Below, piece after piece: positions 8,100-16,109 of a stretch of DNA of 30,143 nucleotides (positions are counted from its first letter, which is position 1; each line of letters starts with the position of its first letter). A model generated the notes under the pieces. That model was given only the letters and a program-made list of their open reading frames with translations. It ran no database searches and was not told where the DNA came from. Position numbers and translations under genes: made by a program. Source of the DNA: an uncultured Clostridia bacterium (GTDB lineage: Bacteria > Bacillota > Clostridia > Lachnospirales > Lachnospiraceae); NCBI GenBank assembly GCA_945622055.1, contig CALZBV010000004.1, forward strand, positions 1 to 30,143. The letters are read 5' to 3'.

Positions 8100-8701
8100 A
8101 CAGACACCTCATAGGCAACCCGCTTTTCAAACTCTGTTTCAGAAAGCTTTTTCTGATATTCCCTGCTCTGAATTCTGCCCCAGATCTGCACATGACCACC
8201 TACTACAAAGCTGTCTGCATATCGCGCATTTCTGCCCCAACAGATACACGGAATATAATCCGATTTCCCATACGGACGGTTTACCGCAAGCAGCACATCC
8301 GCGATCTCACGGCCAAGTGGTGTCTTTCGGTAAATCGGCGGCTTACACACAAAGCCATCCAGAAAAATATAATTTGGCTTCACCGTTTCATCCGGCTCCT
8401 CCAAAAGCTGGATTTCCCGGGCAAATACAGACAATACCAGTCTGTTCTTTACTTCCTCATGCCGGTTGTATGAGCGGAACTGTCCCTGAATATGCGCATA
8501 AAGACCGATATAGCTCCTGCTGACATCAATCAATCGTTCCGATACCATAACCGGAATGATATCGCACGAGTCACTCAGACGGTTCACGGAGATTTCCAGC
8601 ATATAGAAGCTCTCTCCAAATACCTCGTGACTGTACTCAAATTCACTGATTACTTCTCCAACAATACTCACCTGGTTATTTTCAAACACCTTATCTGTCA
8701 T
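8072..8701 (-). CDS. Tandem OB-fold single-stranded DNA-binding-like protein
   Basis: 209 aa. Two consecutive SSB-like OB folds: about 10-100 (NQVSIVGEVISEFEYSHEVF) and about 111-205 (NYIFLDGFVCKPPIYRKTP, with RPYGKSDYIPCICWGRNA). The second is the more SSB-like, since the 'PYGKSDYIPCICWGRNAR' stretch resembles the core of bacterial SSB and PriB. No acidic SSB-type C-terminal tip with DDDIPF is present; it ends LECPEE. The start is the ATG at 8699-8701 behind AAGGGAG; an upstream ATG at 8743 has only a weak site. Divergent from typA. Likely binds single-stranded DNA, but whether it replaces or supplements the housekeeping SSB cannot be told. Confidence 0.85.
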   Translation of the reverse strand: MTDKVFENNQVSIVGEVISEFEYSHEVFGESFYMLEISVNRLSDSCDIIPVMVSERLIDVSRSYIGLYAHIQGQFRSYNRHEEVKNRLVLSVFAREIQLLEEPDETVKPNYIFLDGFVCKPPIYRKTPLGREIADVLLAVNRPYGKSDYIPCICWGRNARYADSFVVGGHVQIWGRIQSREYQKKLSETEFEKRVAYEVSVSKLECPEE

Positions 8702-8927
8702 TTCGTAAAACTCCCTTCTTTTTTCTCCTGTTTTCCGGTGCATTTTCCTGCCCTCGCTTTATTCTATCGCGGTTTTGGTTCCAAGAGAAGAGAAAATTTC
8801 CCATTTTTTGGAAATCCAGTCGCGCCCTTCGACAAAAAACGACGCGAGACAACAGTCCCCAAATGCCCTTATTTCGTTTTGTTTCTGCACCCTGCCGCTT
8901 TTTTGCGGTGGTTTGTGTATTTTTTTC

Positions 8928-8955
8928 TTGCGAAACGAAAAAAATATGCTATACT
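8928..8955 (+). promoter_or_regulatory. Sigma-A promoter of typA
   Basis: TTGCGA (8928-8933), a 16-bp spacer and TATACT (8950-8955), with TGC before the -10 box making it an extended -10 as well. The predicted leader is about 35 nt. Confidence 0.8.
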
Positions 8956-8996
8956 TGAAAAGTGGTGTGCCATTTTACAGATTGAGAGGATTTCGT

Positions 8997-10829
8997 ATGA
9001 TTACTAAAAAAGAAAACATTCGTAACATTGCGATTATTGCGCATGTTGACCACGGTAAAACAACACTGGTTGATGAATTATTAAAGCAAAGCGGTGTATT
9101 TCGTCAGAATCAGGCTGTGCAGGACCGCGTTATGGACTCAAATGATATTGAGCGCGAACGCGGTATTACCATTTTATCCAAGAACACCGCAGTTTATTAC
9201 AAGGATACCAAAATCAATATTATAGATACTCCGGGGCATGCAGACTTTGGCGGCGAGGTAGAGCGCGTACTGAAGATGGTAAATGGCGTTATCCTTGTAG
9301 TTGACGCCTTTGAGGGTGCAATGCCGCAGACCAAATTCGTACTTAAGAAGGCTCTGGAGCTCTCGCTTCCGGTCATCGTATGCATCAACAAGATTGACCG
9401 TCCGGAAGCACGTCCGAAGGAGGTCATCGATGAAGTGCTTGAGCTTTTCATCGAACTTGACGCTTCCGATGAGCAGCTTGACTGCCCGTTTGTTTTTGCT
9501 TCTGCAAAGACCGGTGTTGCAATTCTTGAGCTTGACGAAAAGCCGGAGAGCATGCAGCCGTTGTTTGAGACCATTCTGAACTACATCCCGGCACCGGAGG
9601 GTGACGAGGAAGCAGGTGCTCAGCTCTTAATCAGTACCATTGACTACAATGAATACGTTGGCCGTATCGGTGTCGGCAAGATTGAAAACGGAAAACTCCG
9701 CGTCAATCAGGAGGTTGTGGTTGTAAACGCACATGATCCGGAAAAATGCAAAAAGGTGAAAATCAACAAGCTCTACGAATTCGACGGATTAAAAAAGGTC
9801 GAAGTTGAAGAAGCCGGTGTTGGTTCCATCGTTGCAATCTCCGGTATTACGGACATTCACATCGGTGACACACTCTGTTCCCCGGAGCATCCGGAAGCAA
9901 TTCCGTTCCAGAAGATTTCCGAGCCGACACTTGCAATGCACTTTATCGTAAACGATTCTCCGTTTGCGGGTCAGGAAGGTAAGTTCGTTACCTCCAGGCA
10001 TCTGCGTGACAGATTATTCCGTGAGCTGAACACGGACGTCAGCCTTCGTGTAGAAGAAACCGATACTACCGAGAGCTTCAAGGTATCCGGCCGCGGTGAG
10101 CTTCACCTTTCCGTCCTGATTGAGAACATGCGCCGCGAAGGCTATGAGTTCTCCGTCAGCAAACCGGAGGTGCTCTACCATTTTGATGAGAACGGCAAGA
10201 AGCTTGAGCCGATGGAACGTGCCATCGTCGATGTACCGGAAGAATTCGCAGGTACCGTAATAGAAAAGCTGTCCGGACGTAAGGGAGAGCTGCTCGGCAT
10301 GTCTACCGCAAGTGGCGGTTACACCCGTCTTGAGTTCTCGATTCCATCCAGAGGGCTCATCGGTTACCGTGGTGAATTCATGACCGATACAAAGGGAAAT
10401 GGTATCTTAAACACCCTGTTTGATGATTATGCCCCATACAAGGGTGACATCTCCTACCGTAAGCAGGGAAGCCTCATTGCATTCGAGACCGGCGAAGCCG
10501 TTACCTATGGCCTGTTCAATGCACAGGAGCGAGGTACTCTTTTCATCGGAGCCGGTGAAAAGGTCTATGCCGGAATGATTGTCGGCCAGACCGGTAAAGC
10601 AGAAGACATCGAAGTAAATGTCTGTAAGAGAAAGCAGCTGACTAACACCCGTTCCTCCGCTGCCGACGATGCATTACGTCTTTCCCCGCCTCGTATCTTG
10701 AGCCTCGAACAGTCCATTGAGTTCATCGACACCGACGAACTCCTTGAGATTACCCCGAAGAGTCTCCGTATCCGCAAAAAGATTCTGGACCCGACACTTC
10801 GTAAGCGTGCTAACATGCGTAAAAATTAA
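8997..10829 (+). CDS. typA: Ribosome-associated translational GTPase TypA/BipA
   Basis: Ribosome-binding GTPase of the EF-G/LepA class, linked to 50S assembly and stress or cold growth. 610 aa, the family's length. Start at the ATG 8997-8999 with TTGAGAGGA upstream; the frame stays open back to 8775 without a start signal. G motifs: HVDHGKTT (16-23), RERGITI (53-59), DTPGH (77-81), NKID (131-134) and SAKTG. Then a beta-barrel domain 2, EF-G-like domains and the C-terminal TypA-specific domain (EAVTYGLFNAQERGTLFIGAG, NVCKRKQLTNTRSSAADDA). Monocistronic with its own promoter and terminator. Its stop codon overlaps by 2 nt that of the convergent Panacea gene. Confidence 0.97.
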   Translation: MITKKENIRNIAIIAHVDHGKTTLVDELLKQSGVFRQNQAVQDRVMDSNDIERERGITILSKNTAVYYKDTKINIIDTPGHADFGGEVERVLKMVNGVILVVDAFEGAMPQTKFVLKKALELSLPVIVCINKIDRPEARPKEVIDEVLELFIELDASDEQLDCPFVFASAKTGVAILELDEKPESMQPLFETILNYIPAPEGDEEAGAQLLISTIDYNEYVGRIGVGKIENGKLRVNQEVVVVNAHDPEKCKKVKINKLYEFDGLKKVEVEEAGVGSIVAISGITDIHIGDTLCSPEHPEAIPFQKISEPTLAMHFIVNDSPFAGQEGKFVTSRHLRDRLFRELNTDVSLRVEETDTTESFKVSGRGELHLSVLIENMRREGYEFSVSKPEVLYHFDENGKKLEPMERAIVDVPEEFAGTVIEKLSGRKGELLGMSTASGGYTRLEFSIPSRGLIGYRGEFMTDTKGNGILNTLFDDYAPYKGDISYRKQGSLIAFETGEAVTYGLFNAQERGTLFIGAGEKVYAGMIVGQTGKAEDIEVNVCKRKQLTNTRSSAADDALRLSPPRILSLEQSIEFIDTDELLEITPKSLRIRKKILDPTLRKRANMRKN

Positions 10830-11632
10830 GTTTTCCCTGTATCTGACAAGGCTGTCTTATTCCGGCAGCCTTGTTTTTTTCTTTTACTGTGTTCCCGAAA
10901 ATACCTCTCAAAATCTTCCGGACGCGTAAACTGCCCATTCTGCACAATTTTTTTGAAATAGAGTGCAAGCGCTGCATTTCGTATCTTTTTCCCACCTCCC
11001 TCCGTCTTGCTTTTTCTTATATAAGCACCCTCCAACCGAAATCGCTCTTTCAACACTCCCGGTCCGTATTGGTACAAAATATCATGGACTGTCCGCAAAA
11101 GAGTCTCCTCCTTCGTGCTCAACAGCCCCTCTGCACCAAACAGACGACGGATTCCGCTGCTTTTCAGGTGCTGACAGATTCGCTCATACGGCACCTCACC
11201 ATCCTGCGACAAATCACAATCCTCCGAAAAAAGCGCCGTTTCATAAAGCCCCAGTGAAATTGCCTGCGCATAATAAAGCGTCATGCAGATCCGTGACGGA
11301 GAGCAATCCGCATCCGTCAAATCAATCAGATACCACACTGCGCACTGAAGCTTCGTCGCCGTCACACAACGAATTACCGCGTCGCGGCTCTTCCGGTATG
11401 CTACCGGCGTAATCCGCGTCCGGTTCTGTTCCAGAATACTCAAATATTCCAGCGGCTCCTCGTAGATTCTTCGCAGCTGCCCCGCAAATTCACCGTTCGG
11501 CGGCACCCCGTTTGTATATCGCAGAATCGTTGTTTCTCCCCAGCCAAGCAGTACCGATAGCGGCTTTTTCCCAATCGCATAACGCGATAGCAGGGTATCC
11601 AGTTCCTCCTGTGAAAATTCCTGTTGCTCCAA
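10826..11632 (-). CDS. HTH-Panacea (DUF4065/SocA-like) protein, possible antitoxin
   Basis: About 268 aa from the TTG at 11630-11632, which follows AGAAGG by 6 nt; a farther TTG at 11659 is possible but has no site. An N-terminal Xre/MqsA-like helix-turn-helix (LSVLLGWGETTILRYTNG...PP) is followed by a Panacea-type domain (CMTLYYAQAISLGLYETALFSED ... VPYERICQHL), known as a hyper-promiscuous antitoxin domain that neutralises varied toxins. No toxin gene is adjacent: the upstream neighbour is a YtvI-like permease and downstream is typA, convergent. It may be a stand-alone regulator, or an antitoxin with a distant or lost toxin. Its 3' end contains the typA terminator, which encodes the tail KTALSDTGKT. 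Confidence 0.8.
   Translation of the reverse strand: MEQQEFSQEELDTLLSRYAIGKKPLSVLLGWGETTILRYTNGVPPNGEFAGQLRRIYEEPLEYLSILEQNRTRITPVAYRKSRDAVIRCVTATKLQCAVWYLIDLTDADCSPSRICMTLYYAQAISLGLYETALFSEDCDLSQDGEVPYERICQHLKSSGIRRLFGAEGLLSTKEETLLRTVHDILYQYGPGVLKERFRLEGAYIRKSKTEGGGKKIRNAALALYFKKIVQNGQFTRPEDFERYFREHSKRKKQGCRNKTALSDTGKT
10846..10880 (+). terminator. Intrinsic terminator of typA
   Basis: A 9-bp stem, ACAAGGCTG at 10846-10854 and CAGCCTTGT at 10866-10874, with an 11-nt loop and a T run to 10880, starts 16 nt after the typA stop. It lies inside the coding sequence of the opposite-strand Panacea gene. Confidence 0.85.
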
Positions 11633-11710
11633 TTTATCCCTTCTTTCATTACCTCCCAAAATACCGGAACACTGTAAGTACGGCAGTACACTGAATTATC
11701 CGGTGCTTTC

Positions 11711-12970
11711 CTAATACTTACGAAACTCATTGATGCTGTTTGCAAGTATCTTTATTCCCCGTAGCAATCGGTCAAAAATACCAATCCGGTAGAAATTCAC
11801 AAGCACCATTCCAACCGGAATGCCGATAATCATTCCGATGATGCCCCCCAGCCGGTATCCGGTAAACATAAAAAACAGTGTTGCCAGTGGATTCATGCCG
11901 ATGCTGTCTCCCACCATTTTCGGTTGCAGCAGCTGCTTAATCAGCTGACATACGATATAAAGAATCGTTAAAAAGACTGCCTCTCCGTATTTTCCGGTAA
12001 TCAAATCAACGACTACCCAAGGGCCGATAATCGTTCCGGTGCCAAATACCGGAAGAAAATCCAGAAACGCCGTTAAAAGTGCCAATAAAAATGAATACGG
12101 CACCCCAAGGATTTCAAATCCGGCAAACAGCACAACGATAATAATCAGCATAATCTTAAACTGTGCCTTAAAGTATCCTCCCACCGCTGACTTGATATTC
12201 TCCATAATCAGCCGGTAATACTCCGTCACCGTAGACGGTATCAGCTTTTGCAGTCCCTCCACCAGTTTATCCCGGTCTGCAATAAAAAAGTACGCAGCAA
12301 GAATGGTTATGACTGCAATCAGTATTCCGTCCAGAATGCTTTTTACATAGCTTCCCGCCACGCTGATGGAAGTCATCTTAAAATCAGAAACATCCTTTTC
12401 GAGCCAGCCATCCAGAACTCTCGCCAGACTGCTGACACCTCCCTGAAGCTTTACCGGAAGCCGGTCATAAATCCCCTGCAGTCTCTGGGAAATCAGAAGC
12501 AGCAGCTCCTGTGCCTTTTCCTGAATATCCTGAAGGTCCTGAAGCAACCCAAACAGCTCCCGAAACAAAATGTAGCCAAGCAGATACAGTAAACCTACCA
12601 CAACTCCGAGTACAACCACAATAATGATTACAGAGCCATGTTTCCGCTTTACCTTCACCTTCTTTTCCAGAAAACGAACCATAGGATTGGCAATTGCAGC
12701 AATGACCAGCGCGATAACAAACGGAAGAAAGAACCGCAGTACATCATCAACCAAAACAACAAACAGGACCACTCCGAACAGGGTAATCAGGAAATTTACC
12801 AGAATTCTTGCGTACAAAATCCTGTTGCCTTTCGGCAATTCCTCTGCTTCTGCGCCCTTTGAGTCACTCTGAGTTTTCCCGTTCTCCCCAGTCTGCTCCT
12901 CTCCGTCCGAGGTCCTTTTTTCTTTTGGCGCTTCCTTCGTCAATTCTTCCCTAAACTTCTCCTTCTTCAT
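11711..12970 (-). CDS. AI-2E family transporter, YtvI-like
   Basis: 419 aa integral membrane protein of the AI-2E (PF01594-type) family, closest in style to the sporulation protein YtvI. Evidence: FLDFLPVFGTGTIIGPW, PKMVGDSIGMNPLATLFFMFTGYRLGG and repeated long hydrophobic helices. The first 60 residues are very charged (Lys/Glu-rich, cytosolic). The start is the ATG at 12968-12970; a TTG upstream would overlap the znuB-like gene. It lies 16 nt after that permease, so probably co-transcribed with the metal transporter; the functional link is unclear. Substrate unknown. Confidence 0.88.
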   Translation of the reverse strand: MKKEKFREELTKEAPKEKRTSDGEEQTGENGKTQSDSKGAEAEELPKGNRILYARILVNFLITLFGVVLFVVLVDDVLRFFLPFVIALVIAAIANPMVRFLEKKVKVKRKHGSVIIIVVVLGVVVGLLYLLGYILFRELFGLLQDLQDIQEKAQELLLLISQRLQGIYDRLPVKLQGGVSSLARVLDGWLEKDVSDFKMTSISVAGSYVKSILDGILIAVITILAAYFFIADRDKLVEGLQKLIPSTVTEYYRLIMENIKSAVGGYFKAQFKIMLIIIVVLFAGFEILGVPYSFLLALLTAFLDFLPVFGTGTIIGPWVVVDLITGKYGEAVFLTILYIVCQLIKQLLQPKMVGDSIGMNPLATLFFMFTGYRLGGIIGMIIGIPVGMVLVNFYRIGIFDRLLRGIKILANSINEFRKY

Positions 12971-12986
12971 ACTCCCTCTTCCCCCT

Positions 12987-13790
12987 TTACTCAGCAAAAA
13001 ACGGCTTGGCAAGCAACGTTACCAGAAAAAATACGGCAGACACAATCACAATCGTCGGTCCTGCTGCTGCATTCAGATAATACGACAAAACAAGACCCAA
13101 AACGCCGGATGCAACCGAAAGAATCACCGAAAACAGGTGATATTCTCTCATATTGGACGATATATTGGCGGATGCCGCTGCCGGCAAAATCAAAAGCGCA
13201 TTAATGATCAGGATTCCCACCCAGCGAATGGAAAGCATGACAATAACCGCAATCAGCATAGCAAATAAATCCTCAATCAGACGGACAGAAATCCCCTTAC
13301 TCTTCGCCAGACTCTGATTAACACTGACTGCATGCAGCCTGTTAAAAAATACGAGCCAGAATACCAGTGTCAGCACCAGGGCTCCAAGCAGATACAGTAT
13401 TTCTTTTGCCGTAATGCTTAAGATATCTCCGACCAGAAGTGCCGAATACTTGGAAAAATTCCCGCCACGCGACAAAACCACCAGCCCGATTGCAGTTCCA
13501 AGAGACGAAAACACCGAAATCAGCGTATCCGTCGATGCCGTACTCTTCCGCTTCATATAAGTCAGCAAAAGGGCAAACGCGAGCGCAAATAAGAGCATCG
13601 GAACCCCGGTTCCCGAAAACCCCAAAAGCACTCCGATTGCCATACCGGTAAGCGCCGAATGTCCCAACGCATCCGAAAAAAAAGCCATGCGGTTGTTCAC
13701 AATCATGGTTCCCAGAATACCGAACAATGGCGTGATAATGAGAACCGCAAGCAATGCATTTTTCATAAATCCATAGTTAAGAAACTCCAT
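12987..13790 (-). CDS. Metal (zinc/manganese) ABC transporter permease
   Basis: 267 aa, about eight hydrophobic helices, of the ABC-3 permease family (ZnuB/TroC/MntB type). The N-terminus MEFLNYGFMKNALLAVLIITPLFG and the loop MAFFSDALGHSALTGMAIG are characteristic, as is the LLILPAAAS segment. The ATG at 13788-13790 follows AAGGGGATT. Lies 65 nt after the ATPase gene and 16 nt before the YtvI-like gene. With its partners it imports zinc or manganese; which metal cannot be told from sequence alone. Confidence 0.93.
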   Translation of the reverse strand: MEFLNYGFMKNALLAVLIITPLFGILGTMIVNNRMAFFSDALGHSALTGMAIGVLLGFSGTGVPMLLFALAFALLLTYMKRKSTASTDTLISVFSSLGTAIGLVVLSRGGNFSKYSALLVGDILSITAKEILYLLGALVLTLVFWLVFFNRLHAVSVNQSLAKSKGISVRLIEDLFAMLIAVIVMLSIRWVGILIINALLILPAAASANISSNMREYHLFSVILSVASGVLGLVLSYYLNAAAGPTIVIVSAVFFLVTLLAKPFFAE

Positions 13791-13855
13791 AATAATCCCC
13801 TTGATGTAAAAAGCTTCAGGTTATGCGGAAGCGTAATACCACCGTCGCAAAAAAT

Positions 13856-14650
13856 TTATCCGAAAATCTCATGAAACTGACTGCTCTCCATAACCGCCTG
13901 CGGTGTTCCCTCACAGAGCACCGTTTTATCCAGCAAAATCACGGAATCAGCATACTCCTTCACTAGCGCCAGGTCATGTGAAACCAGAATCACGGAGAGA
14001 TCATATTTCTCCTTTAACCCGTGAATCGTCTCGTAGAACAGCTCCATCCCCTTTTGGTCGACACCGGAAATCGGCTCGTCAAGGAGCAGCAGATTCGGAA
14101 CCGGAGTACAGGCAATGGAAAGCAGCACGCGCTGCAGCTCACCACCGGACAAATCCCCCAGCTTCTTATCAATCAGACCTTCTGCCTCAAACAACGCCAA
14201 ACGACTGGTAATCTTATCATACAAAGCTTTCTTGCGGAGCAAAAACACCGGCACATTCGAAATGCAGCTCGCAAACAAATCATACACACTGACCGGTGCA
14301 TCCTTTTTGATGTTCAGATGCTGCGGAACATAGCCAATCCGAAGCTTCTTCATCTTATTTTCCTTCATGTCGCGAAATTCAATCGTTCCTGTATGGGCAC
14401 GTTCTCCCAAAATAGCCTTAATAAGCGTCGATTTTCCCGCACCATTACGTCCGATGACAGCCGTCAGCTTTCCACAGTGAATGTGCAGATTCACATGCTC
14501 GATAATCGGCGTTTTCCCTGCATAGACACCGATGTCCGTCATCTTAATACAATGCAGCCCGCAGGCCGCACGCTCCGAGAGATGTCCCGCACGCTCCCGA
14601 AGTGCCTTTCGCTCTTTCTTTTTTTTCTTCTTTTCCGAATCTGCGAACAT
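13856..14650 (-). CDS. Metal (zinc/manganese) ABC transporter ATP-binding protein
   Basis: 264 aa ATPase of the ZnuC/MntA type. Walker A GRNGAGKST at 67-75, signature LSGGELQRVLL, Walker B LLLLDEP with an ISGVDQKG D-loop, and a SHDL H-loop. The start is the ATG at 14648-14650 behind GGGAG. It carries an unusual 36-residue N-terminal extension, Lys-rich (EKKKKKKERK), before the typical start MTDIGVYAGKT; an alternative internal start there has no ribosome binding site. The lysine run is encoded by an A8 tract (on the plus strand T8 at 14619-14626), which could promote slippage. Lies 109 nt after the binding-protein gene. Confidence 0.94.
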   Translation of the reverse strand: MFADSEKKKKKKERKALRERAGHLSERAACGLHCIKMTDIGVYAGKTPIIEHVNLHIHCGKLTAVIGRNGAGKSTLIKAILGERAHTGTIEFRDMKENKMKKLRIGYVPQHLNIKKDAPVSVYDLFASCISNVPVFLLRKKALYDKITSRLALFEAEGLIDKKLGDLSGGELQRVLLSIACTPVPNLLLLDEPISGVDQKGMELFYETIHGLKEKYDLSVILVSHDLALVKEYADSVILLDKTVLCEGTPQAVMESSQFHEIFG

Positions 14651-14759
14651 GTCGCTCCCATCCTTTTCTTTCCTGTAACAAAAACCCCCCGGACATCCCC
14701 GGCACATATTATTTCAAACTAATCCGCCTGCATTCCGCCTTCGGCGTCGGGGAAATGTC

Positions 14760-15836
14760 TCAGTTTGCACGTTGGTCTGTTTCTGCCTTACCGTATGCCT
14801 CCTTAATCCGGTTCAGGTTCTCCCGCATAAGCTCAAGGTACCCTTCCTTTTCGCCATACTTTCCTAAAGCCCCCATCGAACTGTCAATTGCATGCAGAGC
14901 AACAACCCTGCACCCTGTTTCCGTCCCAAATGTCCTCTGAATCATCTCTGCATAATCCTCGGTAGCAAACAAGACCGTTACCCCATGAAGCGCACATTCT
15001 TCTATGATTTCAGCAGCTTCTCCGGCAGAAATCTGTGTCTCCGAATCCATCGGAAGACAATGAAGCGTCTCTATTCCAAGCATATTCAGCAAATAAACAA
15101 ATCCTTCGTGGAAAACCACCGTATCCCGCCCCGAAAGAAGTGCTTTCGCATCTGCATAATCCTGTCGCAGGCACATCAGCTCTTTGCGGTAATTCGCAGC
15201 ATTTCTGTGATAAAGCTCCTCCTGTGCCGGGTCCATTTCACAAAGCGCTGCCTCAATCCGCGTAAGCTGCAACAAATATCCGTCCACGTCCAGCCAAAGG
15301 TGCGCATTCCGTTCTCCGTGGTCATGGTCTTCCGCTTCGTTGTGAGACTCTTCCTCGTGGTCATGGTCCTCTGCTTCGTGATCGTGGTCTTCGTCCACGT
15401 GATCATGCCCCTCATGATCGTGCTCGTCCTCTTCTGCTGCATGGTCGTGATGGTGCTCCACTCCCGCAAGGAATTCAAACCCCTCCGACGTATCTATAAT
15501 CTTCAATCCTTTACATTCCTTGGCTGCCTTTTCCAGAAAAAGCTCCATTCCGCCGCCGTTAATCAAAAACAGCTCCGCCTCAGAAAGCAACCGCATGTCC
15601 TGTGTTTTCAATGTATAATCATGAAGACAGCCGGAGTGATTGGATGTCAGATTCCAAACCTCCACACCCTTTGCACCCTCTGCCACCTTCTGCGTCAGAA
15701 GATAAACCGGGTAAAATGAAGTAACCACGCGCTTCCCTTCCTTCTTGGCCGGTCCCTTTGCCGCCACACCAATCAGAGCAGTAATCCCGGTTGCTGCCAA
15801 TATCATAGCCAGTACAAATAATAATTTCTTTTTCAT
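14760..15836 (-). CDS. Metal ABC transporter substrate-binding protein with His-rich loop
   Basis: 358 aa extracellular zinc/manganese-binding protein (ZnuA/cluster A-I type). ATG at 15834-15836, with AAAGG upstream. N-terminal signal or anchor helix at about 5-27; no lipobox cysteine is visible, so it may stay membrane-anchored rather than be a lipoprotein. Possible metal ligands are in the NHSGCLHDYTLKTQDM motif, NAHLWLDVDGY, FHEGF and FATEDYAE. A very His/Asp/Glu-rich loop spans about 128-173, typical of zinc rather than manganese binders. First gene of the transport operon (binding protein, ATPase, permease). Directly upstream is the hairpin repeat at 15865-15892. Confidence 0.95.
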   Translation of the reverse strand: MKKKLLFVLAMILAATGITALIGVAAKGPAKKEGKRVVTSFYPVYLLTQKVAEGAKGVEVWNLTSNHSGCLHDYTLKTQDMRLLSEAELFLINGGGMELFLEKAAKECKGLKIIDTSEGFEFLAGVEHHHDHAAEEDEHDHEGHDHVDEDHDHEAEDHDHEEESHNEAEDHDHGERNAHLWLDVDGYLLQLTRIEAALCEMDPAQEELYHRNAANYRKELMCLRQDYADAKALLSGRDTVVFHEGFVYLLNMLGIETLHCLPMDSETQISAGEAAEIIEECALHGVTVLFATEDYAEMIQRTFGTETGCRVVALHAIDSSMGALGKYGEKEGYLELMRENLNRIKEAYGKAETDQRAN

Positions 15837-15864
15837 AATGACCTTTTCTTTCAAAGTAATATAG

Positions 15865-15892
15865 CCCCTTGAAAGCCGAAACTTTCAAGGGG
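15865..15892. repeat. Hairpin repeat copy A
   Basis: An 11-bp perfect stem (15865-15875 with 15882-15892) and a loop CCGAAA. The first 53 bp from here (15865-15917) match 17081-17133 with a single mismatch. No good U-tract follows on the minus strand, so it is a weak terminator at best. The sequence between it and the znuA-like start at 15836 is only about 28 nt, so this hairpin is in a position to influence that gene. Confidence 0.8.
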
Positions 15893-16043
15893 TTTCATAA
15901 TAATCCACAAATTCTTCTTGTGAGATACCGGTGACAACAGCTTCATCGACTGCCTGCTCCATTACCATTCCGGCCTCAATCCGCTCACGAATCTGCTGAA
16001 TTAAGAACACCTTCATCATATCACAAATCACGCCTCGTGTCAA
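15885..16043 (-). pseudogene. Miniaturised copy of the Rpn-family gene remnant (52 codons)
   Basis: From the TTG at 16041-16043 the frame reads on for 52 codons to a TGA inside the hairpin. Residues 1-12 match the start of the larger copy (17170-17778); residues 13-38 match its residues 70-95; the GISQEEFV that follows matches its residues 190-197. It is therefore that gene with three pieces missing: 171, 282 and 66 bp. All are multiples of three and the frame is intact. The two larger junctions in length sit at short shared sequences (GAGATAC plus GG for 282 bp, CA for 171 bp), and the 66-bp loss is between copies of ACAAATTCTTC. Nearly identical bases suggest the copy is recent. Confidence 0.75.
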
Positions 16044-16109
16044 AATCACTCTTTCCCCTCTGACATGCGTAATCGCACACCGATTCCCTGTTCCGGTCAG
16101 AATTTTGCA

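Noticed and set aside
11663..11704. ACCGGA/TCCGGT hairpin between the YtvI-like and Panacea genes as a terminator
   Set aside because: The outer stem is only 6 bp, the loop is large, and the following T run is four bases.
11440..11745. A 101-residue minus-strand frame overlapping the Panacea gene, considered as a possible toxin
   Set aside because: It overlaps the N-terminal coding region of the Panacea gene in another frame and its composition looks like an out-of-frame shadow (Arg/Cys/Ser-rich).
14650..14760. Repeat-like GC-rich stretch between the metal-binding protein and ATPase genes as a terminator
   Set aside because: Only a 4-bp CCGG/CCGG stem can be drawn and the genes appear co-transcribed.
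15300..15480. Repetitive DNA around the His-rich loop as a tandem repeat or CRISPR-like array
   Set aside because: It is codon repetition (CAT/GAC/GAG/CAC) within a single gene; there are no regular spacers.
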